From NCBI GenBank assembly GCA_013314755.1, contig JABUFA010000035.1:1-37394 (forward strand): 37,394 nucleotides of DNA, written 5' to 3'. The DNA is from Chthonomonadia bacterium. GTDB lineage: Bacteria > Armatimonadota > HRBIN16. The position numbers and the translations under genes are program-made. A model generated the notes under the pieces. The model worked only from the letters and a program-made list of their open reading frames with translations. It ran no database searches and was not told where the DNA came from. Within the stretch, counting starts at the first letter, position 1, and every line of letters begins with the position of its first letter. Shown here piece after piece: positions 9,401 through 15,547 of this stretch.

Positions 9401-9657
9401 GCCTGCGAGTGACCGTGATGAACACCGGCGATGCCGAGTGGTTGCCTCCGGGCAAGCGGGCAGTGCTCCTGCAAACCTCATGGGGGAAGTCGGTGACGGT
9501 AGAGCAGTCTGTGCCACGCTACGGACGGGTATCGCTGGATGTTCCGTTCTCAGTCGGTAGCGATAGCCCCGCTCGTTTGCGCATGGTACTTCGCACCGAG
9601 GATGGCAGGGTTCTGGGATTTGGTGAAGAGAGGCTCTTGAAAAATGTATACAAATAG
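6460..9657 (+). CDS. Large secreted glycoside hydrolase, clan GH-A type
   Basis: This 1065-residue protein probably cleaves a plant or microbial polysaccharide outside the cytoplasm. Residues 1-21 form a signal peptide. Residues 22-140 look like a glutamine-amidotransferase-like fold, as in beta-galactosidase trimerisation domains. Residues ~160-290 are a beta-sandwich resembling a carbohydrate-binding module, and ~400-490 an Ig-like domain. A TIM barrel follows (~500-880, starting VQDGHFYQGDKPFYAHGVNF), then a C-terminal beta domain (~970-1065). The barrel shows the clan GH-A pattern: Glu631 in DIAWEPRWG as likely acid/base and Glu794 in FWAEFGAS as likely nucleophile. GGGAGGG precedes ATG 6460. 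It may belong near GH2/GH5/GH42; the exact family and substrate are unknown. Confidence 0.8.
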   Translation: MRYLGWVLVMLCACAGGVSARQLVGILQFGDTDPPSALQQAIRQAVPGVQVVVVRAEDFADGRTPQGLSLLVVPEAHRLPAIVGRPLQEWIRSRRGVLFISNSVPLQKWLYQAGSRWVERQQALLELAGWRPLWHEQLPPDTAWERSTDSPQIASTWSQVNTPHGAGWKLSVAKLVSWCTYNISLSRPFRPNETLMTFWAKGDANTRFLSVEWQERDGSRWYATVPLSTEWQRFVLSPTDFAYWHDNPSKGRGGQGDYFRPLDAVRLSIGLAQSFAPYPPDTPLEATIADIRVGRVAQSLPEAPSFQMEGIAPGYKFYTDSHGQICVPVRYRSAGISGEAPGRRIVTPLGERACLFLSTQGETAGTLWAWMPASEANASNLAPMLRPMLRGWHIVRAGTAQFGYWVAERVQYGAEVANWGERPVNLRLTAYLTCIGQPSISRTLTVRLQAGERRRVLFPESELPEGEWRIRITATAEDGTTDQIGHSFHVVGKPLQMPLIRVQDGHFYQGDKPFYAHGVNFWPLWIAGQERNEYWQHWLNPAQYDPEEVERALRIARTVGFNVLSVQYTHLSQAPQVVDFLARAQKHGMYINLFITAAHPFGFDREMLKQLIDAARLPQWDNLFAYDIAWEPRWGTRAERKRHDPAWREWILEQYGSITNAERDWGYPAPRENGEVVGPSDEQILNDGEWRRMVAAYRRFLDDHVNRAYWRVVRFIREMDGRHLIGVRTGYGGNGNPWADNQMPYDLLAGAPFMDFVSPEGYSLSESWENFRSGGFITAYARWAGNGKPVFWAEFGASIYPQTTPERIVYQRNVYEWMYRMIEESRADGSAGWWFPGGLRVDENSDYGIIHPDGTLRPSAKVAQEWAKRLAQIPQQPDEREVYTITIDRDLHPRGFSQVWARHRQEYLQAVEAGKRVELRTEGTATTSETVPLIAVGNVPCNGSNPPKYLNAQILRIEAVRAGGNASEVEPDAPVPDDTVSLRVTVMNTGDAEWLPPGKRAVLLQTSWGKSVTVEQSVPRYGRVSLDVPFSVGSDSPARLRMVLRTEDGRVLGFGEERLLKNVYK

Positions 9658-9666
9658 TGGTATAAT
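9637..9666 (+). promoter_or_regulatory. Sigma70 promoter for the Rad52/DdrA-like gene
   Basis: TTGAAA (9637-9642), an 18-nt spacer and TATAAT (9661-9666) form a strong promoter, with TGG just before the -10 giving an extended -10. It overlaps the last codons and the stop of the upstream glycosidase and leaves a ~115-nt leader before ATG 9790. Confidence 0.65.
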
Positions 9667-9789
9667 TATTATGCTATGTCCCGATGGCGTGCTGCGACAC
9701 CGGCATCGCTTTGCTGTTGCGGGGCGTCGAGGTGGTGGATGCCTCGCTGGGGCGGACTATTCAATTTCATTCAGGAGGAAACGGCAACG

Positions 9790-10308
9790 ATGGCTTTCAA
9801 CTTCAAGCGTTACTTGATTAAAGTACAGGGCGGGCGTTACTACCTGCCCGTGGCGGCGCGACTGGTATGGTTCCGCGAGGAGCATCCCGACTGGCGAGTA
9901 GAGACCGAGCCGTTAGAGCTGGATGTGGAGCGCGGAATCGCCGTCTTTCGCGCGCGGGTGATTGACGAGCACGGCAACGTGCTGGCTACCGGCACCAAGA
10001 TGGAGACGCGCGAAGGCTTTGCGGACTTCATTGAGAAGGCGGAGACGGGCGCCATCGGTCGTGCGCTGGCGGTGGCTGGCTTTGGCACGCAGTTCGCACC
10101 CGAGCTTTCAGAAGGGGGCGTAGCGCATCCGGTGGATACCCCGGTGGGCGCGTTGCGTGAGCGGGAAAAGCCCCGCGACCTGCGCTGTTCGGACTGCGGC
10201 GCGCCGATTACGGAAGGCGTTTACAAGCTGTCGGAAGACCGCTTCGGTCGCCCGCTGTGCGCCAACTGCCAGAAGAAGCACGCGCCGCTATCTCAGCAGA
10301 AGCAGTAA
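9790..10308 (+). CDS. Rad52/DdrA-like single-strand annealing protein with zinc-ribbon-like tail
   Basis: The 172-residue protein resembles the short Rad52/DdrA-type annealing proteins of bacteria and phages. It has YYLPVAARLVWFREEHPDW near the N-terminus, a central strand-rich part with a GNVLATGTK turn, and the block FIEKAETGAIGRALAVAGFGTQ (about 80-100), which is the hallmark of that group. The C-terminus adds CSDC...CANC, two CxxC pairs suited to binding zinc. The role would be DNA repair or recombination; this assignment rests on motif memory and is moderate. The start is ATG 9790, with AGGAGG at 9775-9780; the frame opens at 9676 but that extension has no support. It has its own promoter and no recombination neighbours. 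Confidence 0.55.
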   Translation: MAFNFKRYLIKVQGGRYYLPVAARLVWFREEHPDWRVETEPLELDVERGIAVFRARVIDEHGNVLATGTKMETREGFADFIEKAETGAIGRALAVAGFGTQFAPELSEGGVAHPVDTPVGALREREKPRDLRCSDCGAPITEGVYKLSEDRFGRPLCANCQKKHAPLSQQKQ

Positions 10309-10317
10309 AGATGCACG

Positions 10318-10343
10318 AGGGGCAACCACGCCAGGTTGCCCCT
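10318..10343. terminator. Hairpin terminator between convergent genes
   Basis: A perfect 10-bp stem (AGGGGCAACC / GGTTGCCCCT) with a 6-nt loop lies 10 nt after the Rad52/DdrA-like stop. No long T-run follows on either strand. Its stem core GGGCAACC/GGTTGCCC is shared with the hairpin at 2568-2590. Confidence 0.6.
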
Positions 10344-10372
10344 GCACATATCACACCCCCCAGGCAAAGGCA

Positions 10373-11509
10373 TCAGCCCAGCTGCTCCTTCAACCACGCG
10401 AACGCACTGGCTTGCATCTGCAGGTCAAACTTGTGCCCGCCCGGGTAGAACTCGCCCACGTAGTTGCCCGGCTTGCCCACACTGCGGTAATGCTCGGCGA
10501 TACGCTGGTGGGCGGCGCGCATCCCCTCCTGAGTGAACAGTCCATCTTCCAGGTCGTACTGCACCATCAGCGGGGAAGGCGCACGGCAGGCGGCAAGGTC
10601 AGACCAGTCGCCGTAGCGTGCCCAACCCCAAGGCAGAACCATCCAGGTATGCGTGATGACGTTGTGGTCCAGCAGGTGCTCGAAGGTGCTCATCATGCCT
10701 ACAATCACCGCTGCGCGGATGCGGTCACACGTTGCCTGCAGAAGGGCGGAGCGACACCCACCTCCCGACAATCCCACACAGCCGATGGCGTCCCGGCGAA
10801 CATCCGGGCGCGAAGCGAGGTAGTTGACCGCCACTCTGTCCTCGTAACTGACCACCCCCGCCAGCGTTGTGCCCAGCAGGTGGCAGTATTTTTCAACCGT
10901 ATGCTCGTGGAACGCTGAGACGCTGTTGAACAGCGCAATCTCGTCGGGAGTGTGCTCGTTCTTCCACTGCGAATACACGGCGGTGCCGGCGTTCCTGTCC
11001 CATTCAGGAATGTCTTCGAGAGGGAACTTACGGCTTCCCCACAGAAACGTGTCGGGAACCAGCACCACAAACCCCTCCCGTGCCAGCGCGTTGGCAAAGG
11101 CGCGCCCGCCATAGTACTGCTCGCGGAAGAGCTTCAGCACAGGTGGGGTCTCGTCTGGTCCGTCGGCAATCTTCTCCTTGCCGTAGTACTTGAAACCGCC
11201 GTGGTCATGCAGAGCCACCACGCCGGGCAGAGGGCTTTTTGCACCTTCCGGCTTCAACACCCATGCATGAGTGCGCGGACCGTAACCCACCGACCACGAG
11301 ACCTCCTCGCCCTCTATGCCGTCGCGCGTCCAGCGCCGCTCCACCTTTACCAAACGGGGACGTTCACTGGCGAAGTGGAAGCCAAGCGTCTCCTTCACGC
11401 GCTGCTGAGTCTCCTTGCCTGGCGGAGCGACAGGATACAGTCGGTGTGCCTTACGGGCGGCGTCCACCCAGTCGCTGTAAATACCCAGATGCTGATAAGT
11501 CCTTGCCAT
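10373..11509 (-). CDS. Alpha/beta hydrolase (dienelactone hydrolase / acetyl-xylan-esterase-like)
   Basis: The 378-residue protein is a probable cytoplasmic serine hydrolase of the alpha/beta fold. Visible parts are the oxyanion-side HDHGGFKYYGKEK segment, the nucleophile elbow GLSGGG (Ser in the middle), an acid-bearing QYDLEDGLFT strand and the C-terminal YPGGHKFD with the likely catalytic His. The N-terminal ~100 residues form an added domain as in the Abhydrolase_7 / acetyl-xylan-esterase-like group. I start it at ATG 11509 because GGAGGT lies just upstream; the frame opens at 11527 but without a site. No signal peptide is seen. The substrate could be an esterified sugar, given the glycosidases around. 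Confidence 0.75.
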   Translation of the reverse strand: MARTYQHLGIYSDWVDAARKAHRLYPVAPPGKETQQRVKETLGFHFASERPRLVKVERRWTRDGIEGEEVSWSVGYGPRTHAWVLKPEGAKSPLPGVVALHDHGGFKYYGKEKIADGPDETPPVLKLFREQYYGGRAFANALAREGFVVLVPDTFLWGSRKFPLEDIPEWDRNAGTAVYSQWKNEHTPDEIALFNSVSAFHEHTVEKYCHLLGTTLAGVVSYEDRVAVNYLASRPDVRRDAIGCVGLSGGGCRSALLQATCDRIRAAVIVGMMSTFEHLLDHNVITHTWMVLPWGWARYGDWSDLAACRAPSPLMVQYDLEDGLFTQEGMRAAHQRIAEHYRSVGKPGNYVGEFYPGGHKFDLQMQASAFAWLKEQLG

Positions 11510-11653
11510 CACAGACCTCCGCTTCAATGCTGATAGATACCTTCGCGCCTTCCAGCATCGCTCCTGCTTAACCTGTTCTTAACGTCAGGCTGTTGCAAAA
11601 CGCAGGCGTTTCATCATATCATATGGGCAAAAGCGGATGTGGGAGGAGACAAA

Positions 11654-12385
11654 ATGCGGATGCGATTTCGAGCGTTCACGCTAATTGAACTGCTGGTGGT
11701 TATCGCGATTATCGCGATACTGGCAGCGATACTGTTTCCTGTCTTCTCGCAGGCGCGCGAGAAGGCACGTCAGACCACCTGCCTTTCCAACATGCGCCAG
11801 CTGGGCATCGCACTGGTGATGTACATGGAAGACTCGGATGGCATGACGTTCTTCTTTGGGCATAACCGCTGGCTCAGTCGCTGTTATCCATCTGCCCCGC
11901 TGGGCGCCACGCGCGAGAACCGCTGGTGGAACCAGATACTGCCTTATACCCGCATGGGCGGCGCGCTGTTAGTATGCCCTTCCGATGGAGGCAGGGTGCC
12001 GCACCCGCTGGAAGACGGACGAGATGGCAGACCCTTCGTGCCTCGCTCCTATGTGGCGAACCGCGCAGGAGAGTGCCTGCCCATATCCGCTGTAGATACC
12101 CCCGCCGACATCGTGATTGTGACCGAAAAGGGCGACCCGTTTGACGACTCGTGGTATGAGCCGCCCAAAAACCTGTACGACAAAGCGGGCTACAACCAGC
12201 CGGTGCTGGCAATGACGCGCCACTCGGGGGGATGCAACAACATGTTCTTTGACGGCCATGCGAAATGGCTCAGTCGCGGCGCTCTGCTGTCCAACCCCTG
12301 TGGCGAGCCGTACTCGGGCGTGGAGCTGATGAGGCGATTCCCCATTCCAAGCTCTGACCCGTGGCACCCAAACTGCCCCAACTAA
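11654..12385 (+). CDS. Type IV pilin-like / DUF1559-type protein (pilin 1)
   Basis: This 243-residue protein has a class III prepilin N-terminus, [18 protein letters not shown], with Glu5 after the processing point and one hydrophobic helix, then [20 protein letters not shown]-terminal [14 protein letters not shown] matches the H-X9-DG ending of DUF1559-type proteins. It would be processed by a prepilin peptidase and displayed at the cell surface or in a pseudopilus. The residue before the cleavage point is Ala rather than the usual Gly, which may slow processing. ATG 11654 follows GGAGGA with a short spacer; the GTG at 11639 is less likely. It stands alone between the hydrolase gene and rpmE. 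Confidence 0.85.
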   Translation: MRMRFRAFTLIELLVVIAIIAILAAILFPVFSQAREKARQTTCLSNMRQLGIALVMYMEDSDGMTFFFGHNRWLSRCYPSAPLGATRENRWWNQILPYTRMGGALLVCPSDGGRVPHPLEDGRDGRPFVPRSYVANRAGECLPISAVDTPADIVIVTEKGDPFDDSWYEPPKNLYDKAGYNQPVLAMTRHSGGCNNMFFDGHAKWLSRGALLSNPCGEPYSGVELMRRFPIPSSDPWHPNCPN

Positions 12386-12403
12386 CGGTAAGCCCGCCCT
12401 GTG

Positions 12404-12412
12404 TGGTATAAT
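12404..12412 (+). promoter_or_regulatory. Extended -10 promoter upstream of rpmE
   Basis: TGGTATAAT forms an extended -10 element about 45 nt before rpmE. The -35 region is weak, as expected when a TGn motif is present. The same nonamer ends the promoter at 9658-9666. Confidence 0.55.
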
Positions 12413-12455
12413 GGGCTACTGGTAATATGTCGATAACACAGGAGGGAAGCTTGGA

Positions 12456-12659
12456 ATGAAGCAGGGCATCCACCCGGAATATAAAATAGCGACCGTTACC
12501 TGCGCCTGTGGGAACACTTTTACCACGCGCTCGTTGAAAGAGGAGATTCACGTGGAAATCTGCTCGAAGTGCCATCCGTTCTTCACGGGCAAGCAGAAGA
12601 TTGTGGACACCGGCGGGCGTGTGGAGCGGTTCCTGCGCAAGTACGGTCTGCAGGAATAG
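12456..12659 (+). CDS. rpmE: 50S ribosomal protein bL31, zinc-binding type
   Basis: The 67-residue protein is a component of the large ribosomal subunit. It begins MKQGIHPEY and has the family blocks [11 protein letters not shown] and [14 protein letters not shown]. Cys16, Cys18, Cys36 and Cys39 make it the zinc-containing (C+) form. AGGAGGG lies upstream of ATG 12456. It is followed after 29 nt by the DUF1385 gene, an order seen in many bacteria where prfA often comes next, though prfA is not here. Confidence 0.97.
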   Translation: MKQGIHPEYKIATVTCACGNTFTTRSLKEEIHVEICSKCHPFFTGKQKIVDTGGRVERFLRKYGLQE

Positions 12660-12688
12660 TGTTGTAAATGCCCGGAGGGGAGGGCGCT

Positions 12689-13597
12689 ATGAACCAGAAC
12701 CTTCAATATGGCGGACAGGCGGTCATCGAAGGAGTGATGATGCGCAGTCCGCGGTATTTTGCGGTGGCGTGCCGCGCCCCCGACGGGCAAATCGTGCTGA
12801 AGCTGGAAGACCTGGCGAACTCGTGGCTGTCGCGCCTGCGCTGGCTGAACCGCCCTTTCCTGCGGGGAACGCTGGCACTGCTGGACGCGATGGCGCTGGG
12901 CATCCGCGCTCTGCGCTTCTCGGCAGATGTTCAGCTGGAAGACCAGGTGCAAACCGTTCAGCAGAAGCGGATTAACGACCTCGCCATCGGTTCCACGATG
13001 ATAGTAGGTTTGCTGGTAGGGCTTGGGCTGTTTGTCGCTCTGCCCACCACGCTGACTCAACTGCTTCCGTGGAAAAGCCCCGTGCTGTTGAACATGCTGG
13101 ATGGCGTGATACGCATCGCGCTGTTTCTTGGCTATGTGCTGGCGGTCGGACAGTTGAAAGAAATCCGCCGAGTGTTCCAGTATCACGGCGCGGAGCATAA
13201 AGCCATTAACACCTTTGAAGCGGGACTGCCGCTGACGATGGAGAACGCCAGACAGCAATCGCGCATCCATCCACGCTGTGGCACCAGCTTCGTGATGGTG
13301 GTGCTGATACTGGCTATCTTCGTGTTCTCGCTAACGGGGCGACCGCCGATATGGATACGCATTCCCCTGCATATCCTGCTGTTGCCTCTGGTTGCCGGCA
13401 TTGCTTACGAAGCCATCAAGCTGGCAGGCAGATACAAGGGGGCGTGGTTTACGCGGTGGCTGCTGGCGCCCGGTCTGTGGAGCCAGTATATCACCACGCG
13501 CGAGCCGGATGAGGCACAGATTGAGGTCGCCCTGCGCGCCCTGCAGGCGGTGGTGGAAGAGGAAAGTCGCACACAGGAACCCGTGCCCGTCGTCTGA
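12689..13597 (+). CDS. DUF1385 family membrane protein (YqhQ-like)
   Basis: The 302-residue protein belongs to the conserved but uncharacterised DUF1385 family. The family signature YGGQAVIEGVMMRSP occupies residues 6-20, and YHGAEHKAINTFE and HPRCGTSF lie in the centre. About four hydrophobic helices are visible (near 108-134, 139-162, 200-217 and 224-245), so it is an inner-membrane protein. I start it at ATG 12689 behind GGAGGGGAGGG; the frame opens at 12668. The link with rpmE is common but unexplained. No function is proposed. Confidence 0.9.
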   Translation: MNQNLQYGGQAVIEGVMMRSPRYFAVACRAPDGQIVLKLEDLANSWLSRLRWLNRPFLRGTLALLDAMALGIRALRFSADVQLEDQVQTVQQKRINDLAIGSTMIVGLLVGLGLFVALPTTLTQLLPWKSPVLLNMLDGVIRIALFLGYVLAVGQLKEIRRVFQYHGAEHKAINTFEAGLPLTMENARQQSRIHPRCGTSFVMVVLILAIFVFSLTGRPPIWIRIPLHILLLPLVAGIAYEAIKLAGRYKGAWFTRWLLAPGLWSQYITTREPDEAQIEVALRALQAVVEEESRTQEPVPVV

Positions 13598-13602
13598 CCC
13601 CG

Positions 13603-14124
13603 CTATTCCTGAACGGTCTGCACCCGAAAAGTATATATCTCCACCGGTTCTCCGTCAGGGATGCCCGCCTTCTGTCGCGCCAGCGCAAGCATCCGCCGAA
13701 CGGTGCGCCCCTCGTGCGGCAGGACGACCGCGCTTCGCTCCTTCCAGCGAACCAGCACACCATGTTCACGCGGGCGAATCTGCGATGCTGTAGCCGGCTG
13801 AGCGGGGCTGAGCACCACCGTGAGAATAATCCTGACCGAGCGCACCTCATCCGCACGCAGGGGAGGGAAGCGGGTATCCCGACTGCACACGCCTCGCGCC
13901 GCCGCGGCGATTTCGGCTGCAAGATGCGGATGTTGAGACTCCAGCGTGCCCCAGCAGGCGCGCAGTTTACCCCCTTTAACCAGCGTGACGAACGCCCCCG
14001 CCCGATGGCGCAGGAGCTCATTCGGCAGGCGCGGAGGCAGGCGATATTCTGCGCCCCGGACGGCAGACTCCATCGCCTCCCGTGCGATACGCAGGGCATC
14101 ACGAGTATGTACCAGGGGAAACAT
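13603..14124 (-). CDS. AMMECR1 domain protein
   Basis: The 173-residue protein is a single AMMECR1 domain. The family hallmark, normally LRGCxGTL, appears as LRACWGTLE near residue 55, so Gly is replaced by Ala. It also has GAFVTLVKGGKLRAC and the C-terminal EGRTVRRMLALARQKAGI. The biochemical role of AMMECR1 proteins is not settled; they often sit near AmmeMemoRadiSam genes, which are absent here. The gene converges with the DUF1385 gene with only 5 bp between stops and no terminator. ATG 14124 has no clear ribosome binding site, but a strong one lies ahead of the short in-frame leader at 14134-14160. Confidence 0.85.
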   Translation of the reverse strand: MFPLVHTRDALRIAREAMESAVRGAEYRLPPRLPNELLRHRAGAFVTLVKGGKLRACWGTLESQHPHLAAEIAAAARGVCSRDTRFPPLRADEVRSVRIILTVVLSPAQPATASQIRPREHGVLVRWKERSAVVLPHEGRTVRRMLALARQKAGIPDGEPVEIYTFRVQTVQE

Positions 14125-14133
14125 CGGCAGCGC

Positions 14134-14160
14134 TCAGCATTTTTTGGAAAATTTCTCCAT
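14134..14160 (-). other. Nine-codon leader ORF in frame with AMMECR1
   Basis: AGGAG on the minus strand at 14165-14169 precedes ATG 14160 of a leader reading MEKFSKKC then TGA. The same frame resumes GCG CTG CCG and the AMMECR1 ATG at 14124. A leader peptide for translational coupling, or a start broken by a TGA, are both possible. Confidence 0.35.
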
Positions 14161-14177
14161 GCCTCTCCTGAAAACCC

Positions 14178-14206
14178 TTGACAAGCCTGGATGAACTTGA
14201 TAAAAT
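14178..14206 (+). promoter_or_regulatory. Sigma70 promoter for pilin 2
   Basis: TTGACA (14178-14183), a 17-nt spacer and TAAAAT (14201-14206) form a near-consensus promoter. Transcription would start near 14213, giving a ~60-nt leader to the pilin gene at 14275. Confidence 0.75.
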
Positions 14207-14274
14207 GCGCGTACTAAAACGCTTTACCCACTCTAATATGTGGGAAAACTAACAATTACCCAGGAAGGTGCACC

Positions 14275-15180
14275 ATGAAACGACACGGCTTTACGCTCAT
14301 CGAATTGCTGGTAGTTATCGCGATTATCGCGATACTGGCAGCGATTCTGTTCCCTGTGTTCGCACAGGCACGGGAAAACGCCCGCAAGGCGAAAAGCGTT
14401 AGCAATCTGAAGCAGCTGGCGCTGGCGCACCACATGTATGCCCAGGATTACGACGAGACCCTTTGCCCCACGATTGGTGGGGGGCACCCCGACGGTGGGC
14501 TTTGGCACTGGCCCGACCTCATCTACCCCTACACCAAGAACGGCGGAGACAAACGGCGCAATCCCGACGGCTCGTGGATTGACCCGTATGCTCCTGAAAA
14601 CTGGAAGGACTTTGCCAGTGTCGTAGTGTCTCCTGCCTGGATGAAGAACGCTCCTTCCGTGGATGGTGCTGGAGTGCGTCTGTCTGACATTTGCGGGGGC
14701 GACCCCAGTAACTGCAGAACTACTCCACAAGCACCGATTTTCTCTTACGCGATGAACGGTTCTATCTCACATGTGTTCTGGGCATACGATTGGGGATGCC
14801 CGCAGGGATGGTACAACTGCAGCGAGGACCTTGCCCAGCCCGGACGCCTCGCCGGCTTCGCCGAGCCGGCGCAACTGATCCTGCTGAACGAATCTTTTGA
14901 TGAGACCGCCAACAACACGGGCGAGTTCGGACCAACCTTCGGATGGCGCAAGGCACAGGACCGGTATAACGGCACTACCGTGATTGCCCTGGTGGACGGA
15001 CATGTGAAGGTGGTGAAGGGTTCGAACCTGATGTACAGCACGGAGACCTTCCCTGGCGACAACGCCTGCTCCAACTCCTGGGGCAATATGGTCTGGGAGA
15101 TGCCCGGTTCGCCTATCGCCGGCTGTGTGAAGAACAAGCCCAATGCGCAGTTCTACTTCGCGCCGCGTAGCGGTCGCTAA
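14275..15180 (+). CDS. Type IV pilin-like / DUF1559-type protein (pilin 2)
   Basis: The 301-residue protein has the prepilin signal [12 protein letters not shown], with Gly before the cleavage point and Glu5 after it, a hydrophobic helix and [16 protein letters not shown] long globular part with several Cys residues (near C145, C150, C181, C188) could form disulfides. The ending [13 protein letters not shown] is the H-X9-DG motif. It has its own promoter at 14178 and a strong terminator at 15195. The first ~100 nt of coding sequence nearly match those of the pilin at 24238, including the leader GGTGCACC just before the ATG, so the two are recent paralogs at least at the 5' end. Confidence 0.9.
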   Translation: MKRHGFTLIELLVVIAIIAILAAILFPVFAQARENARKAKSVSNLKQLALAHHMYAQDYDETLCPTIGGGHPDGGLWHWPDLIYPYTKNGGDKRRNPDGSWIDPYAPENWKDFASVVVSPAWMKNAPSVDGAGVRLSDICGGDPSNCRTTPQAPIFSYAMNGSISHVFWAYDWGCPQGWYNCSEDLAQPGRLAGFAEPAQLILLNESFDETANNTGEFGPTFGWRKAQDRYNGTTVIALVDGHVKVVKGSNLMYSTETFPGDNACSNSWGNMVWEMPGSPIAGCVKNKPNAQFYFAPRSGR

Positions 15181-15194
15181 TCGCTAGTGCAGTT

Positions 15195-15222
15195 CGGGAT
15201 GAAGGGAACTCCCTTCATCCCG
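15195..15222 (+). terminator. Intrinsic terminator after pilin 2
   Basis: A perfect 12-bp stem (CGGGATGAAGGG / CCCTTCATCCCG) with a 4-nt loop is followed by TCTGTTATCTTTT. It lies 15 nt after the pilin stop. The downstream genes would need readthrough or their own promoter; I see none in 15223-15274. Confidence 0.85.
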
Positions 15223-15274
15223 TCTGTTATCTTTTGCTGGACAAGAAAAAACATCTTCTCTTTGGGAGGTTCCG

Positions 15275-15526
15275 ATGTGGCACAGTAACCAGCGAATATG
15301 GCTTATCGGACTGGTCGCACTGGTCGTCGTGGGGATAGGGGTTGCGATATGGAGTTTTCGTCGGCCTTCGGCAATGCACGCCACCGAAGCCGAACAGCGG
15401 CGCCACACCGCCTTACAGCAGCAGGTTGATACACTCAGAGGCAACCCAAATATCCCGCCACAGGTCAAGCAGTGGCTGGAGTACAATGCCCGTCAGCAAT
15501 CCAATAATCAGCAGTATGGACGATAA
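15275..15526 (+). CDS. Small single-pass membrane protein after pilin 2
   Basis: The 83-residue product has one hydrophobic helix at about residues 8-28 (IWLIGLVALVVVGIGVAIW) and a polar, Gln- and Asn-rich tail with a helical, possibly coiled segment (40-55). GGGAGG lies upstream of ATG 15275. I do not recognise a family. It sits 21 nt before the glycosidase-like gene and just after a pilin terminator, the same place a small membrane protein takes after the pilin at 24238. Confidence 0.7.
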   Translation: MWHSNQRIWLIGLVALVVVGIGVAIWSFRRPSAMHATEAEQRRHTALQQQVDTLRGNPNIPPQVKQWLEYNARQQSNNQQYGR

Positions 15527-15547
15527 CATTCGCGGAGGAAAAGCATC

